Origin: Cylicocyclus nassatus
Lineage: Eukaryota; Nematoda; Chromadorea; Rhabditida; Strongylidae
Reading direction: 5' to 3'
Assembly (NCBI GenBank): GCA_958299035.1
Contig: CATQJL010000316.1
Coordinates: 11,254,347 to 11,318,346, forward strand
DNA: 64,000 bases
Each line of letters starts with the position of its first letter. Within the stretch, counting starts at the first letter, position 1. The translations under genes and the position numbers were made by a program. Of this stretch, positions 36,496 to 47,719 are shown one piece after another. The notes under the pieces are model-generated. The model did no database searches. It was not told where the DNA came from and was given only the letters and a program-made list of their open reading frames with translations.

Positions 36496-37222
36496 CCGAC
36501 GGTACATCATTGAAAAGGTGCGCACTGTGTTTCGATGAATGCACTTGGCTTCGAAATGAGAATTTTACTTTTTGAAAAGGCCGATCGGTAGAAACACGTG
36601 CGACGAAAACAACTTACGCTGTGTGTGGCACTCAGACTAAACCTCAAATCAATCCTTCCTCACTCAATGAACTTTGCGTACAACACGCTGGCGTGGAGTG
36701 AGCCGTGATGGTCGTTCGTTGCGTAAAAGGTCATGTTTTCGCGTGTAATCCGCTGAGGCTGAGAGTTTTTTCTCGAAAAAATTATAAACACAGGATTGAA
36801 GTAGCAAAGCATAGCGACGCCCTCTAATCAATAAGCATTTCGAAAATGGACGCATGCGAAACGCAATGATGCAGATCTTTGAGCGCAAAGAGAGCGCGCT
36901 TGTAGTCGAATGATGTGACAGCGGCGAAAATGTTGAGAGAAAGGCACTTTTGTGTTTACATTCGTAAAATGAGTGAATAGATGGTTTTTTACGGTTTTCG
37001 AGAGAGTTTGAAAAGGAGTTTTTATTACATTGTGCAGTGGATGTTTTGAATCAAAAACAAACGGGGCTTTCATTAAGCACTTCTTCCGGTTGGATAGACA
37101 GTCAAACATAGAGAACAAAAGAAATCTGATATATAAAGAATCGTTAGCTCAATTCAAAAATCTTCAAATAGCGGGGAACCACGACGAGTCCCGAAGCAAA
37201 CGCTCTTCCAAATAGCGCCTAT

Positions 37223-37424
37223 GGCCCCGGGCAGACTTCACGCGATTTGATCGTCGCGACTGAATCGCGAGGAGACAACTGTTACAACATCATTCCATGC
37301 AGATCAACTTGCATTCGGTTGTGATACTTTTCCAGACCGAAATTTTTGAATGTGAAATGAAAATGAATGGTTATCTTGGCGATTTGGTCGCGACGATTAA
37401 GTCGCGTGAAGTCTGACCGGGGCC
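37223..37424. mobile_element. 202-bp MITE with about 44-bp inverted repeats
   Basis: The ends GGCCCCGGGCAGACTTCACG and inverted GGCCCCGGTCAGACTTCACG are flanked by TAT on both sides. The three-base duplication is compatible with a PIF/Harbinger-type element; the superfamily is inferred only. Confidence 0.7.
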
Positions 37425-39594
37425 TATAGGTACTGGTTCACTAGTACTTGAAATGAAGCACTGAATGATAACGAAAATGAAAACAAAGGAAAGCAAAGAT
37501 GAAAACAAAGATTAGGCAACAAGAAATGAAAAAATGACGCGAGCCCACGCTGCCAATCTCGTTTGCCTGCACATCTAACTTTTCTGGTGCGATCAACAAT
37601 GTCTCGAGCGGGCAACGATATGGCTTCCATTTGGCAGCCACAATACGGCGTTATGAATTAAGGCTGCCTGCTCATAGCATTGATGCGGCCCGCTGACAGA
37701 AATCTTGTATTCGCAGCCCCATCGTTTCACGGTCGCTGCCAGCTTAACGGAGTCGCTGCCTCATCGTCGCCTTTTGGCTGCTTTTGTAGGAATGAATGCG
37801 CTCTGCAGCTATTTTCTGACTCATGGAAGATTATAGCTGCCCGCTGGTAGCCCGTCGCTGCCCGCTCACCGCCATTCCTACAATGTCGTCGCCCGCTCAC
37901 TGCCACTTTTGCAGTATCGCCGCCCGCTCAGTGAAACTGCCCTTTATCGCCGCCGGCTGAGAGCCTGTGATTGTCTGAGTAATGTTAATGCGCAAGTGAT
38001 TTTTCTCTATCTTGGTAGTCGTCTATGTAGTGCTTTATGGGTAGAGTCGACCAGTAACTGTGAGTACCAAAGTTCATTGCGTTGTATTATTTGTGATCTT
38101 TGTACGATAACGACAAAAGCCAATCCGAAGCAGCTGCTCTTTGTATAACGCCTTTTTATAGCATCTGCACTTTGTTCAGATTGCGATATTCCGAATGATC
38201 ACCAAAATCGTTTAGATTAGAAAGTTAGTTGGGGGCTATCGCCTATTGAGATGCTCCTGAAGATGATTAGTCCCGTGCCATTCTCTCTCTTTCTGAGAAA
38301 ATAATAAATCTGCGTTTGTCGGAAAAGTTGGAAAATGCAATGCTCAACTCTTAACTTTGGGCAAAAAGGACATCATTCCATAAAAATAACTGCGCCAGAG
38401 CAAAGATTCATAGATTTCCTTGTTTTTAACTAGACAGTATCCTAACAAAATTTTACACTAACACCGATACATCATCATACAAACAATGCAACTACATCGT
38501 TTTTTGAAACTTATCGGAAAACAGAGATTGAGTTAGGATTCAAAGGCTCGGCAACTTTATGGTAAAGTGGTTGAGACTTTGTCGGAAATAGGACGCAGTG
38601 TTTTCCCAAAGCATTGAACAGCACATACATCAAGATGGCTCACTCCTGTACTTCGGAGTCTTCGTGCTAGCTAAATAGAAGATTTGAACCTTTGTGAGAT
38701 TTCTAAACCGAATTTTTATACTTCAGCACTGCAGCTCTACACGAGAACTTGAATGGCTGAAGATGCTGCTTAACCATTCCATGTCTTATAGAAAGCTTAA
38801 GCGAAAAAGTCTTTGCTATTGGTGTTCGTTTATGTAAACGCCAAAGTTGAACTTCGGTTCAAAATTTGTTTTATTAAAACGCACTTTGTATTAGCAGAAA
38901 TTTGGCTGCCCTTTGATTACGTTTTCAAGTTTTGCACACTTGTTGCTAGGCCGGTCCAAAAGTTCGTTCGCATTATGTTTGAATAATTGACTCTTTTCTG
39001 AATGGCAATGGTTGCGCTCATTAATTTTTTAGGAAGGGAAATTCAAGCACTTGTCAAAAGCATGTCGACAACTCTTTGAAAAGCACGAGTTGCGGGAAAA
39101 AATTGAAAGGAAACTACTTGTACTTTGACAATGCTGACAAAAAAATCGTTACTATGAAATCAAGCAGTCTATGAGTTTCAGTCTGATAAATGAGCATAGT
39201 ACTGATGAACTCTCTTGGGCAGCCATGCAAAGAGAATGAAAAAAAATTCCTGTTTGTAACGTGTCCTCGAAAATCACAAATTCAAATAGAAGTACGCAGT
39301 CAATTGAGTTCGAAAAAGGAGGTGAAAATTTCGTGTTATAAAATGTTTAACATTCACTGAGACTTGTTTTCGGATTTCGGCGAGCTTGCTTAAAATCCTT
39401 GAAGCATGGGTAATTTTACTTCTTCTGTTTCTTCTCTGCCGTGTCATTACCGAAAACCGTCAAGAATCCACCAGAAAATGTGAGTCACCTCCAACTATTA
39501 GTTAAACTCGATGTCAAGCATGATAACACAGTTATCATGAGGGTTTCGACCAAATTACTACCATTCCAGGCTTTTTACTCACCCTCTTCGAATT

Positions 39595-40225
39595 CTCAGC
39601 ATCCAAATGCGGAATTTTCGTAGGACAAGAACAAACACTTTCGGCATTTGCGCATTTTTTCTTACAAAAACTGTTTTTGCATAGATTATTTGCCGGTTAT
39701 GAAAAATGGCGCTTTTCCGTCAGACAAAAAAGATTGCTCCTAAGAAACCAAGAACTCACCTGGTGTCCTCTAAACAAGACATTTTGCAGGACGAAGAGGA
39801 GGTTCTGCACTGTAAATTGCTAAACAAGAATGAAACGGTTGATCATCACTACGCAACTCAACTGGATATCCAAACGAATCCTACTGCGAAAGTGACTCAA
39901 AAGACAGATTTAGTGAGCTTTTCTATATGATAAAATATCGCTCTCAAACATCAAAACTGTTTTGAAAGACTTGACGGGAGCATCCGATTTATTCCTTTCC
40001 GACCTCACCTCACCAGGTGATCATTGTGCAGTCTTTTGCAAACGGTATGAGCAGTGCTTGTTCCGACTCTGAAAAGCGATTTTAGATGCTGCTTGGACGA
40101 CCTTTTTGGGACTAGACACCTGCTGATTTTTGAAAAAATGGAGTGTAAAAATTGACAGCAAGGTGGCAGAAAGTTGTGCGCAAAGACGGAAAATACAATA
40201 CCGACTAAATTTTGACCAGATTTGG
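39595..40225. repeat. Block R3, copy 2
   Basis: Partner of 33580-34225. It shares GCATTTGCGCATTTTTTCTT, GACATTTTGCAGGACGAA and the tail up to TTGACAGCAAGGTGGC. Frame broken as described for copy 1. Confidence 0.6.
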
Positions 40226-40239
40226 TCATCTCGTTGGTT

Positions 40240-41087
40240 TACGAAAACGCTTACTACGAACTTATAATAACTTTTTTTGTTTCTTATGAAACGACCTAAT
40301 GTCGAAACAATCACCATGCGTAGCAACTCGCATTATTCCTATGCACACTATAACACCAACAATCCTTTCACTCCACTTCACTCCTGCTGCAGAAATGGAA
40401 TCTAGACTAGGTAACGAAATAATGAGACATGTCTCTTCGTAAACTTGAGTTCATTCAGGCGTGTTTGAAATTCGAAGTTTTTCCAGCTAGTAATGGATTA
40501 CCGATTATCTGGGCCCGTAGTAAACCCCCGAAATATGTCGTGATGTAAAGAAACCGAGAACACGACGTGTCCGACTGAAGCACGTGCTGCTCATGACCAC
40601 GTTTTGGTCGCCGCAAAACGTACGATCGCACGCGCGATCGAACTCTTCGGTTGTCTTTGACGGCGCGCACTGTCACTGCGCCATAGATTCCTGCTGATGC
40701 TTTACTTATAAGAATCGTACGTAACAAACGAGGCAAACAGGGCGGTTGCCTGCAACATCGTTCGAACAACTTCATAAGCAAGCTTGATTTGTATCAACCT
40801 TCATTTGTAAAGTGTAAAGGTATGCACTGTCCGCAATGTTCACAATAAAGGCGCTCACTAAAGGAAACTACTCAAGAAATGCAAATAGCGCAGCGCCAGT
40901 GTCGGACGCAGTTGTCCTATGAGGAGCGATGGGTAAGGGGTACGCGTCTCGCGTGAGGAAACATTTTGCAAACTGCTTTGTTAGAGAAGCTTCCATGTAA
41001 ATAAACAAAAATTTTTAGGTTCTTTCGTAGCATAGGAAAAGAAAGCATGTAACACATAAATTCGCAAATACACTATAAAATTTGAAA
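40240..41087. other. Intergenic, CpG-richer patch, no assigned gene
   Basis: A minus-strand open frame of 108 codons at 40455-40781 lies in a locally GC-rich stretch. It matches no family I recognise and has no supported splice partners. The patch could be a promoter region; there is no direct evidence. Confidence 0.3.
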
Positions 41088-41441
41088 TCTTATATATAAA
41101 GCTGAATTTCTGTCTGTATGTATGTCTGTATGTCTGTCTGTACGTATGTGCGGAATAGAAATTTTTATTTCTGAACCGATCGGGACCAAACTTGGCACAC
41201 ATATACTACGGGGCAGGGAGCGTGATATGAACATGCTCGAACATGCTGATCACCCCCACGGGGGTGATCAGCATGTTCGATTACCCCCCTGTGCAAAATC
41301 CCAGCCCCCTAGCTCAAATTTTGCAAAAAATCGGTGAAATCGACATCGATCGATAACGAAAAGTGGACTATGACACGCTCCCTGCCCCGAAGTGTATGTG
41401 TGCAAAGTTTGGCCCCGGGCGGAGCCGGGTTTGCCATCTAG
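41088..41441 (+). mobile_element. Helitron, 354 bp, non-autonomous, head of tandem array
   Basis: It starts TCTTATATATAAAGCTGAAT after A (41087) and ends GAGCCGGGTTTGCCATCTAG before T (41442). A CCCGG/CCGGG hairpin precedes CTAG. The interior has a perfect palindrome (CATGCTGATCACCCCC and its complement, 41233-41276) and long inverted arms shared with the other Helitrons. Its last 96 bp are the first 96 bp of every unit in the downstream array. Confidence 0.9.
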
Positions 41442-44400
41442 TACTGTAAAATAATCACCACTTCAGTTATTTCAAACATAAGCTATTCCATTAACCATGA
41501 CGCCAAACGGTTCTCTCGCTCAAATAGAAAGAGAAACGCTAGGTACACAGCTAGTGAACAGCAAATTGGAAAACATACGCCATACAAGACGCTAATCAGA
41601 TATAAGAAAATTATGACATGGAGAAAAATTCTAGACCAGATGGAATGCAGTGCGAGAATAACAAGAAAAAATGGCTAAATCACAAGAAAAGGGACTTCTA
41701 ATTTGTATGTTGTGAACGAAATAAACTCACCTTTTCAAATTATGAAGCATAGTACAGCGGAAATTCTCAGAATATGGAAAGTTGCGGAGCGGGTCGACAT
41801 TTAGTCGCCTATCAGCTGTTGATATCGATTGCATTTGGCATGCGTTGAACCTACCGCTGTGTATCTACGGTCTTTGCACAAGGTCGCGAGCCCGGCGTAC
41901 TCGACCACTAGTCAGATGCGCCTTCCAGCGTCTCCACGCTGGGCCCACTATTTTTATTTCTCTGCCCCTTAACTGACGGCGTTCACGGCGTGCTCGTCCT
42001 CTGCGCGCGAGGACAAGCACGTCCTGCAGTCACGTCCCGCGATTTCGCCGCGCGGCTGTGATAAGAGATAGGCGCGCGACGAAACGCGGCAGAAACGACA
42101 CGTGCTGAGTAAGTGCGATGTTTCGAACGTTGCGACCCTCACGACGGGGGGATTAATACGGGCCCTGTTGTTGCTATTGACTGGCGAACCGAAATGATAT
42201 GCATATCAGTAAATGCGTTTTGAAGAGCTGATTTCAAATCCAATTTCCGTATCTGCTGAGCTCTTCTCTAAAAGAAGTTATGAGCATTTGAATGTCCGAA
42301 TTTAGTAAACATTTGCTGCCACATCTTTATGAACTACTTGTTTGAAAATAATTATTTGTGTATTCGGACTATGTGTAAATTACTTGTAGTGAATGCACTC
42401 AAAAACATGCTAATCAGTCGCTCACAAGCTGGTTTTCAAAGCACTTATGCTTCAAAACCGCAATAACTTCATGTTCCGCCCATAGCTTCTTTCAGAGAAG
42501 CCCTTAGCAAATGCGGAAAGTAGATTTAAAATCCGCATTTCAGCAAAGACCAGTCAAGTATTGTTCTCTCTCCTCCTAGGCGTTTGTATCAATCTAGCAG
42601 ATTGACAAGAGAATGTCTAAATTCACAAATTTGAAATTAGCTTAAAGTGCTGATTCTAAATATGCTTATCTACCCTTACAAAGAACGGGCGATTAGTACA
42701 TGCCGCTCTTCTGGCGAAGACTAACTGAGGTTATTCAAGCAAGCACATTATTACTTTGAGTTATTTATCTTGTAGTATTGTAACACTTAGTAACCTAGCA
42801 CTTGTTATTCCCTGGAGTTTGCCGGAGTTTGAATTCAAGGACCTCAAAAGCTTGAATTCCTTTCTTCTGTACGACAGTCGATCGATAACGAAAAGTGGAC
42901 TATGACACGCTCCCTGCCCCGAAGTGTATGTGTGCAAAGTTTGGCCCCGGGCGGAGCCGGGTTTGCCATCTAGTACTGTAAAATAATCACCACTTCAGTT
43001 ATTTCAAACATAAGCTATTCCACTAACCATGACGCCAGACGGTTCTCTCGCTCAAATAGAAAGAGAAACGCTAGGTACACAGCTAGTGAACAGCAAATTG
43101 GAAAACATACGCCATACAAGACGCTAATCAGATATAAGGAAATTATGACATGGAGAAAAATTCTAGACCAGATGGAATGCAGTGCGAGAATAACAAGAAA
43201 AAATGGCTAAATCACAAGAAAAGGGACTTCTAATTTGTATGTTGTGAACGAAATAAACTCACCTCTTCAAATTATGAAGCATAGTACAGCGGAAATTCTC
43301 AGAATATGGAAAGTTGCGGAGCGGGTCGACATTTAGTCGCCTATCAGCTGTTGATATCGATTGCATTTGGCATGCGTTGAACCTACCGCTGTGTATCTAC
43401 GGTCTTTGCACAAGGTCGCGAGCCCGGCGTACTCGACCACTAGTCAGATGCGCCTTCCAGCGTCTCCACGCTGGGCCCACTATTTTTATTTCTCTGCCCC
43501 TTAACTGACGGCGTTCACGGCGTGCTCGTCCTCTGCGCGCGAGGACAAGCACGTCCTGCAGTCACGTCCCGCGATTTCGCCGCGCGGCTGTGATAAGAGA
43601 TAGGCGCGCGACGAAACGCGGCAGAAACGACACGTGCTGAGTAAGTGCGATGTTTCGAACGTCGCGACCCTCACGACGGGGGGATTAATACGGGCCCTGT
43701 TGTTGCTATTGACTGGCGAACCGAAATGATATGCATATCAGTAAATGCGTTTTGAAGAGCTGATTTCAAATCCAATTTCCGTATCTGCTGAGCTCTTCTC
43801 TAAAAGAAGTTATGAGCATTTGAATGTCCGAATTTAGTAAACATTTGCTGCCACATCTTTATGAACTACTTGTTTGAAAATAATTATTTGTGTATTCGGA
43901 CTATGTGTAAATTACTTGTAGTGAATGCACTCAAAAACATGCTAATCAGTCGCTCACAAGCTGGTTTTCAAAGCACTTATGCTTCAAAACCGCAATAACT
44001 TCATGTTCCGCCCATAGCTTCTTTCAGAGAAGCCCTTAGCAAATGCGGAAAGTAGATTTAAAATCCGCATTTCAGCAAAGACCAGTCAAGTATTGTTCTC
44101 TCTCCTCCTAGGCGTTTGTATCAATCTAGCAGATTGACAAGAGAATGTCTAAATTCACAAATTTGAAATTAGCTTAAAGTGCTGATTCTAAATATGCTTA
44201 TCTACCCTTACAAAGAACGGGCGATTAGTACATGCCGCTCTTCTGGCGAAGACTAACTGAGGTTATTCAAGCAAGCACATTATTACTTTGAGTTATTTAT
44301 CTTGTAGTATTGTAACACTTAGTAACCTAGTACTTGTTATTCCCTGGAGTTTGCCGGAGTTTGAATTCAAGGACCTCAAAAGCTTGAATTCCTTTCTTCT

Positions 44401-47400
44401 GTACGACAGTCGATCGATAACGAAAAGTGGACTATGACACGCTCCCTGCCCCGAAGTGTATGTGTGCAAAGTTTGGCCCCGGGCGGAGCCGGGTTTGCCA
44501 TCTAGTACTGTAAAATAATCACCACTTCAGTTATTTCAAACATAAGCTATTCCACTAACCATGACGCCAGACGGTTCTCTCGCTCAAATAGAAAGAGAAA
44601 CGCTAGGTACACAGCTAGTGAACAGCAAATTGGAAAACATACGCCATACAAGACGCTAATCAGATATAAGAAAATTATGACATGGAGAAAAATTCTAGAC
44701 CAGATGGAATGCAGTGCGAGAATAACAAGAAAAAATGGCTAAATCACAAGAAAAGGGACTTCTAATTTGTATGTTGTGAACGAAATAAACTCACCTTTTC
44801 AAATTATGAAGCATAGTACAGCGGAAATTCTCAGAATATGGAAAGTTGCGGAGCGGGTCGACATTTAGTCGCCTATCAGCTGTTGATATCGATTGCATTT
44901 GGCATGCGTTGAACCTACCGCTGTGTATCTACGGTCTTTGCACAAGGTCGCGAGCCCGGCGTACTCGACCACTAGTCAGATGCGCCTTCCAGCGTCTCCA
45001 CGCTGGGCCCACTATTTTTATTTCTCTGCCCCTTAACTGACGGCGTTCACGGCGTGCTCGTCCTCTGCGCGCGAGGACAAGCACGTCCTGCAGTCACGTC
45101 CCGCGATTTCGCCGCGCGGCTGTGATAAGAGATAGGCGCGCGACGAAACGCGGCAGAAACGACACGTGCTGAGTAAGTGCGATGTTTCGAACGTCGCGAC
45201 CCTCACGACGGGGGGATTAATACGGGCCCTGTTGTTGCTATTGACTGGCGAACCGAAATGATATGCATATCAGTAAATGCGTTTTGAAGAGCTGATTTCA
45301 AATCCAATTTCCGTATCTGCTGAGCTCTTCTCTAAAAGAAGTTATGAGCATTTGAATGTCCGAATTTAGTAAACATTTGCTGCCACATCTTTATGAACTA
45401 CTTGTTTGAAAATAATTATTTGTGTATTCGGACTATGTGTAAATTACTTGTAGTGAATGCACTCAAAAACATGCTAATCAGTCGCTCACAAGCTGGTTTT
45501 CAAAGCACTTATGCTTCAAAACCGCAATAACTTCATGTTCCGCCCATAGCTTCTTTCAGAGAAGCCCTTAGCAAATGCGGAAAGTAGATTTAAAATCCGC
45601 ATTTCAGCAAAGACCAGTCAAGTATTGTTCTCTCTCCTCCTAGGCGTTTGTATCAATCTAGCAGATTGACAAGAGAATGTCTAAATTCACAAATTTGAAA
45701 TTAGCTTAAAGTGCTGATTCTAAATATGCTTATCTACCCTTACAAAGAACGGGCGATTAGTACATGCCGCTCTTCTGGCGAAGACTAACTGAGGTTATTC
45801 AAGCAAGCACATTATTACTTTGAGTTATTTATCTTGTAGTATTGTAACACTTAGTAACCTAGTACTTGTTATTCCCTGGAGTTTGCCGGAGTTTGAATTC
45901 AAGGACCTCAAAAGCTTGAATTCCTTTCTTCTGTACGACAGTCGATCGATAACGAAAAGTGGACTATGACACGCTCCCTGCCCCGAAGTGTATGTGTGCA
46001 AAGTTTGGCCCCGGGCGGAGCCGGGTTTGCCATCTAGTACTGTAAAATAATCACCACTTCAGTTATTTCAAACATAAGCTATTCCATTAACCATGACGCC
46101 AGACGGTTCTCTCGCTCAAATAGAAAGAGAAACGCTAGGTACACAGCTAGTGAACAGCAAATTGGAAAACATACGCCATCGACATCGATCGATAACGAAA
46201 AGTGGACTACTATGACACGCTCCCTGCCCCGAAGTGTATGTGTGCAAAGTTTGGCCCCGGGCGGAGCCGGGTTTGCCATCTAGTACTGTAAAATAATCAC
46301 CACTTCAGTTATTTCAAACATAAGCTATTCCATTAACCATGACGCCAAACGGTTCTCTCGCTCAAATAGAAAGAGAAACGCTAGGTACACAGCTAGTGAA
46401 CAGCAAATTGGAAAACATACGCCATACAAGACGCTAATCAGATATAAGAAAATTATGACATGGAGAAAAATTCTAGACCAGATGGAATGCAGTGCGAGAA
46501 TAACAAGAAAAAATGGCTAAATCACAAGAAAAGGGACTTCTAATTTGTATGTTGTGAACGAAATAAACTCACCTTTTCAAATTATGAAGCATAGTACAGC
46601 GGAAATTCTCAGAATATGGAAAGTTGCGGAGCGGGTCGACATTTAGTCGCCTATCAGCTGTTGATATCGATTGCATTTGGCATGCGTTGAACCTACCGCT
46701 GTGTATCTACGGTCTTTGCACAAGGTCGCGAGCCCGGCGTACTCGACCACTAGTCAGATGCGCCTTCCAGCGTCTCCACGCTGGGCCCACTATTTTTATT
46801 TCTCTGCCCCTTAACTGACGGCGTTCACGGCGTGCTCGTCCTCTGCGCGCGAGGACAAGCACGTCCTGCAGTCACGTCCCGCGATTTCGCCGCGCGGCTG
46901 TGATAAGAGATAGGCGCGCGACGAAACGCGGCAGAAACGACACGTGCTGAGTAAGTGCGATGTTTCGAACGTCGCGACCCTCACGACGGGGGGATTAATA
47001 CGGGCCCTGTTGTTGCTATTGACTGGCGAACCGAAATGATATGCATATCAGTAAATGCGTTTTGAAGAGCTGATTTCAAATCCAATTTCCGTATCTGCTG
47101 AGCTCTTCTCTAAAAGAAGTTATGAGCATTTGAATGTCCGAATTTAGTAAACATTTGCTGCCACATCTTTATGAACTACTTGTTTGAAAATAATTATTTG
47201 TGTATTCGGACTATGTGTAAATTACTTGTAGTGAATGCACTCAAAAACATGCTAATCAGTCGCTCACAAGCTGGTTTTCAAAGCACTTATGCTTCAAAAC
47301 CGCAATAACTTCATGTTCCGCCCATAGCTTCTTTCAGAGAAGCCCTTAGCAAATGCGGAAAGTAGATTTAAAATCCGCATTTCAGCAAAGACCAGTCAAG

Positions 47401-47719
47401 TATTGTTCTCTCTCCTCCTAGGCGTTTGTATCAATCTAGCAGATTGACAAGAGAATGTCTAAATTCACAAATTTGAAATTAGCTTAAAGTGCTGATTCTA
47501 AATATGCTTATCTACCCTTACAAAGAACGGGCGATTAGTACATGCCGCTCTTCTGGCGAAGACTAACTGAGGTTATTCAAGCAAGCACATTATTACTTTG
47601 AGTTATTTATCTTGTAGTATTGTAACACTTAGTAACCTAGCACTTGTTATTCCCTGGAGTTTGCCGGAGTTTGAATTCAAGGACCTCAAAAGCTTGAATT
47701 CCTTTCTTCTGTACGACAG
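41346..47719 (+). repeat. Tandem array of 1532-bp units anchored on a Helitron 3' end
   Basis: Units: 41346-42877, 42878-44409, 44410-45941 (each 1532 bp), a truncated unit 45942-46184 (243 bp) and 46185-47719 (1535 bp, with an extra CTA at 46209-46212). Each begins TCGATCGATAACGAAAAGTG, runs through the Helitron CTAG end, about 1.3 kb of flank, and block R1's left part to GTACGACAG. Identity between units is very high; diagnostic variants occur near unit positions 155, 168 and 1475. A repeated 64-codon frame (TTG start) in each unit is probably not a gene. A GC-rich patch in each unit contains a 13-bp stem (GTGCTCGTCCTC / GAGGACAAGCAC). Confidence 0.95.

Larger units (their letters stand above)
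35270..37640. other. Interior of composite element, no identified gene
   Basis: More GC-rich than the flanks and rich in CpG, with only short open frames, none recognisable. It holds three separate hairpins (35972-36147, 36231-36495, 37223-37424). One minus-strand donor-like GTAAGT lies near 36615, but no supported exon joins it. Confidence 0.4.
34670..37979. mobile_element. 3.3-kb composite inverted-repeat element, TA target
   Basis: The outer ends are perfect inverted repeats of about 31 bp (CTCAGACAATCACAGGCTCT...), each next to TA. The paralog at 19460-19480 (CTAAACGTCTAATGTTGATG) gives the empty site. The left 277 bp (34670-34946) is a complete small foldback with its own inner end (CACAGACAAGATTTTCAGCC, inverted). 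A second inner end starts at 35158 and the unit runs to 37979. Degenerate GCCCGCT-rich tandem motifs lie near both outer ends. No transposase frame was found. Confidence 0.7.
34230..40240. repeat. Third, partial copy of the macro-repeat
   Basis: Sequence from 34230-34660 continues at 37980-38280 and then 38280-39500, matching 29295-29655 and 31540-32630; it is followed by R3 copy 2 (39595-40225). Large insertions at 34263-34615 and 34670-37979 split it. Confidence 0.65.

Noticed and set aside
33713..39930. Frame shared by two R3 copies (QTKKIAPKK...DILQDE)
   Set aside because: Open in both copies, but most differences between copies change the amino acid and the registers part after 48 codons. 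No sign of purifying selection.
40455..40781. Minus-strand 108-codon frame
   Set aside because: No family, start context or splice partner; a CpG-rich patch naturally lacks stops.
41850..42110. GC-rich patch with hairpins considered as a structured RNA or promoter
   Set aside because: The stem GTGCTCGTCCTC/GAGGACAAGCAC is real, but it could be chance in a GC-rich stretch and no RNA family was recognised.
41782..46818. 64-codon frame recurring four times in the array
   Set aside because: Identical because the units are identical, starts at TTG, and has no recognisable domain. Copy number alone is not evidence of selection.
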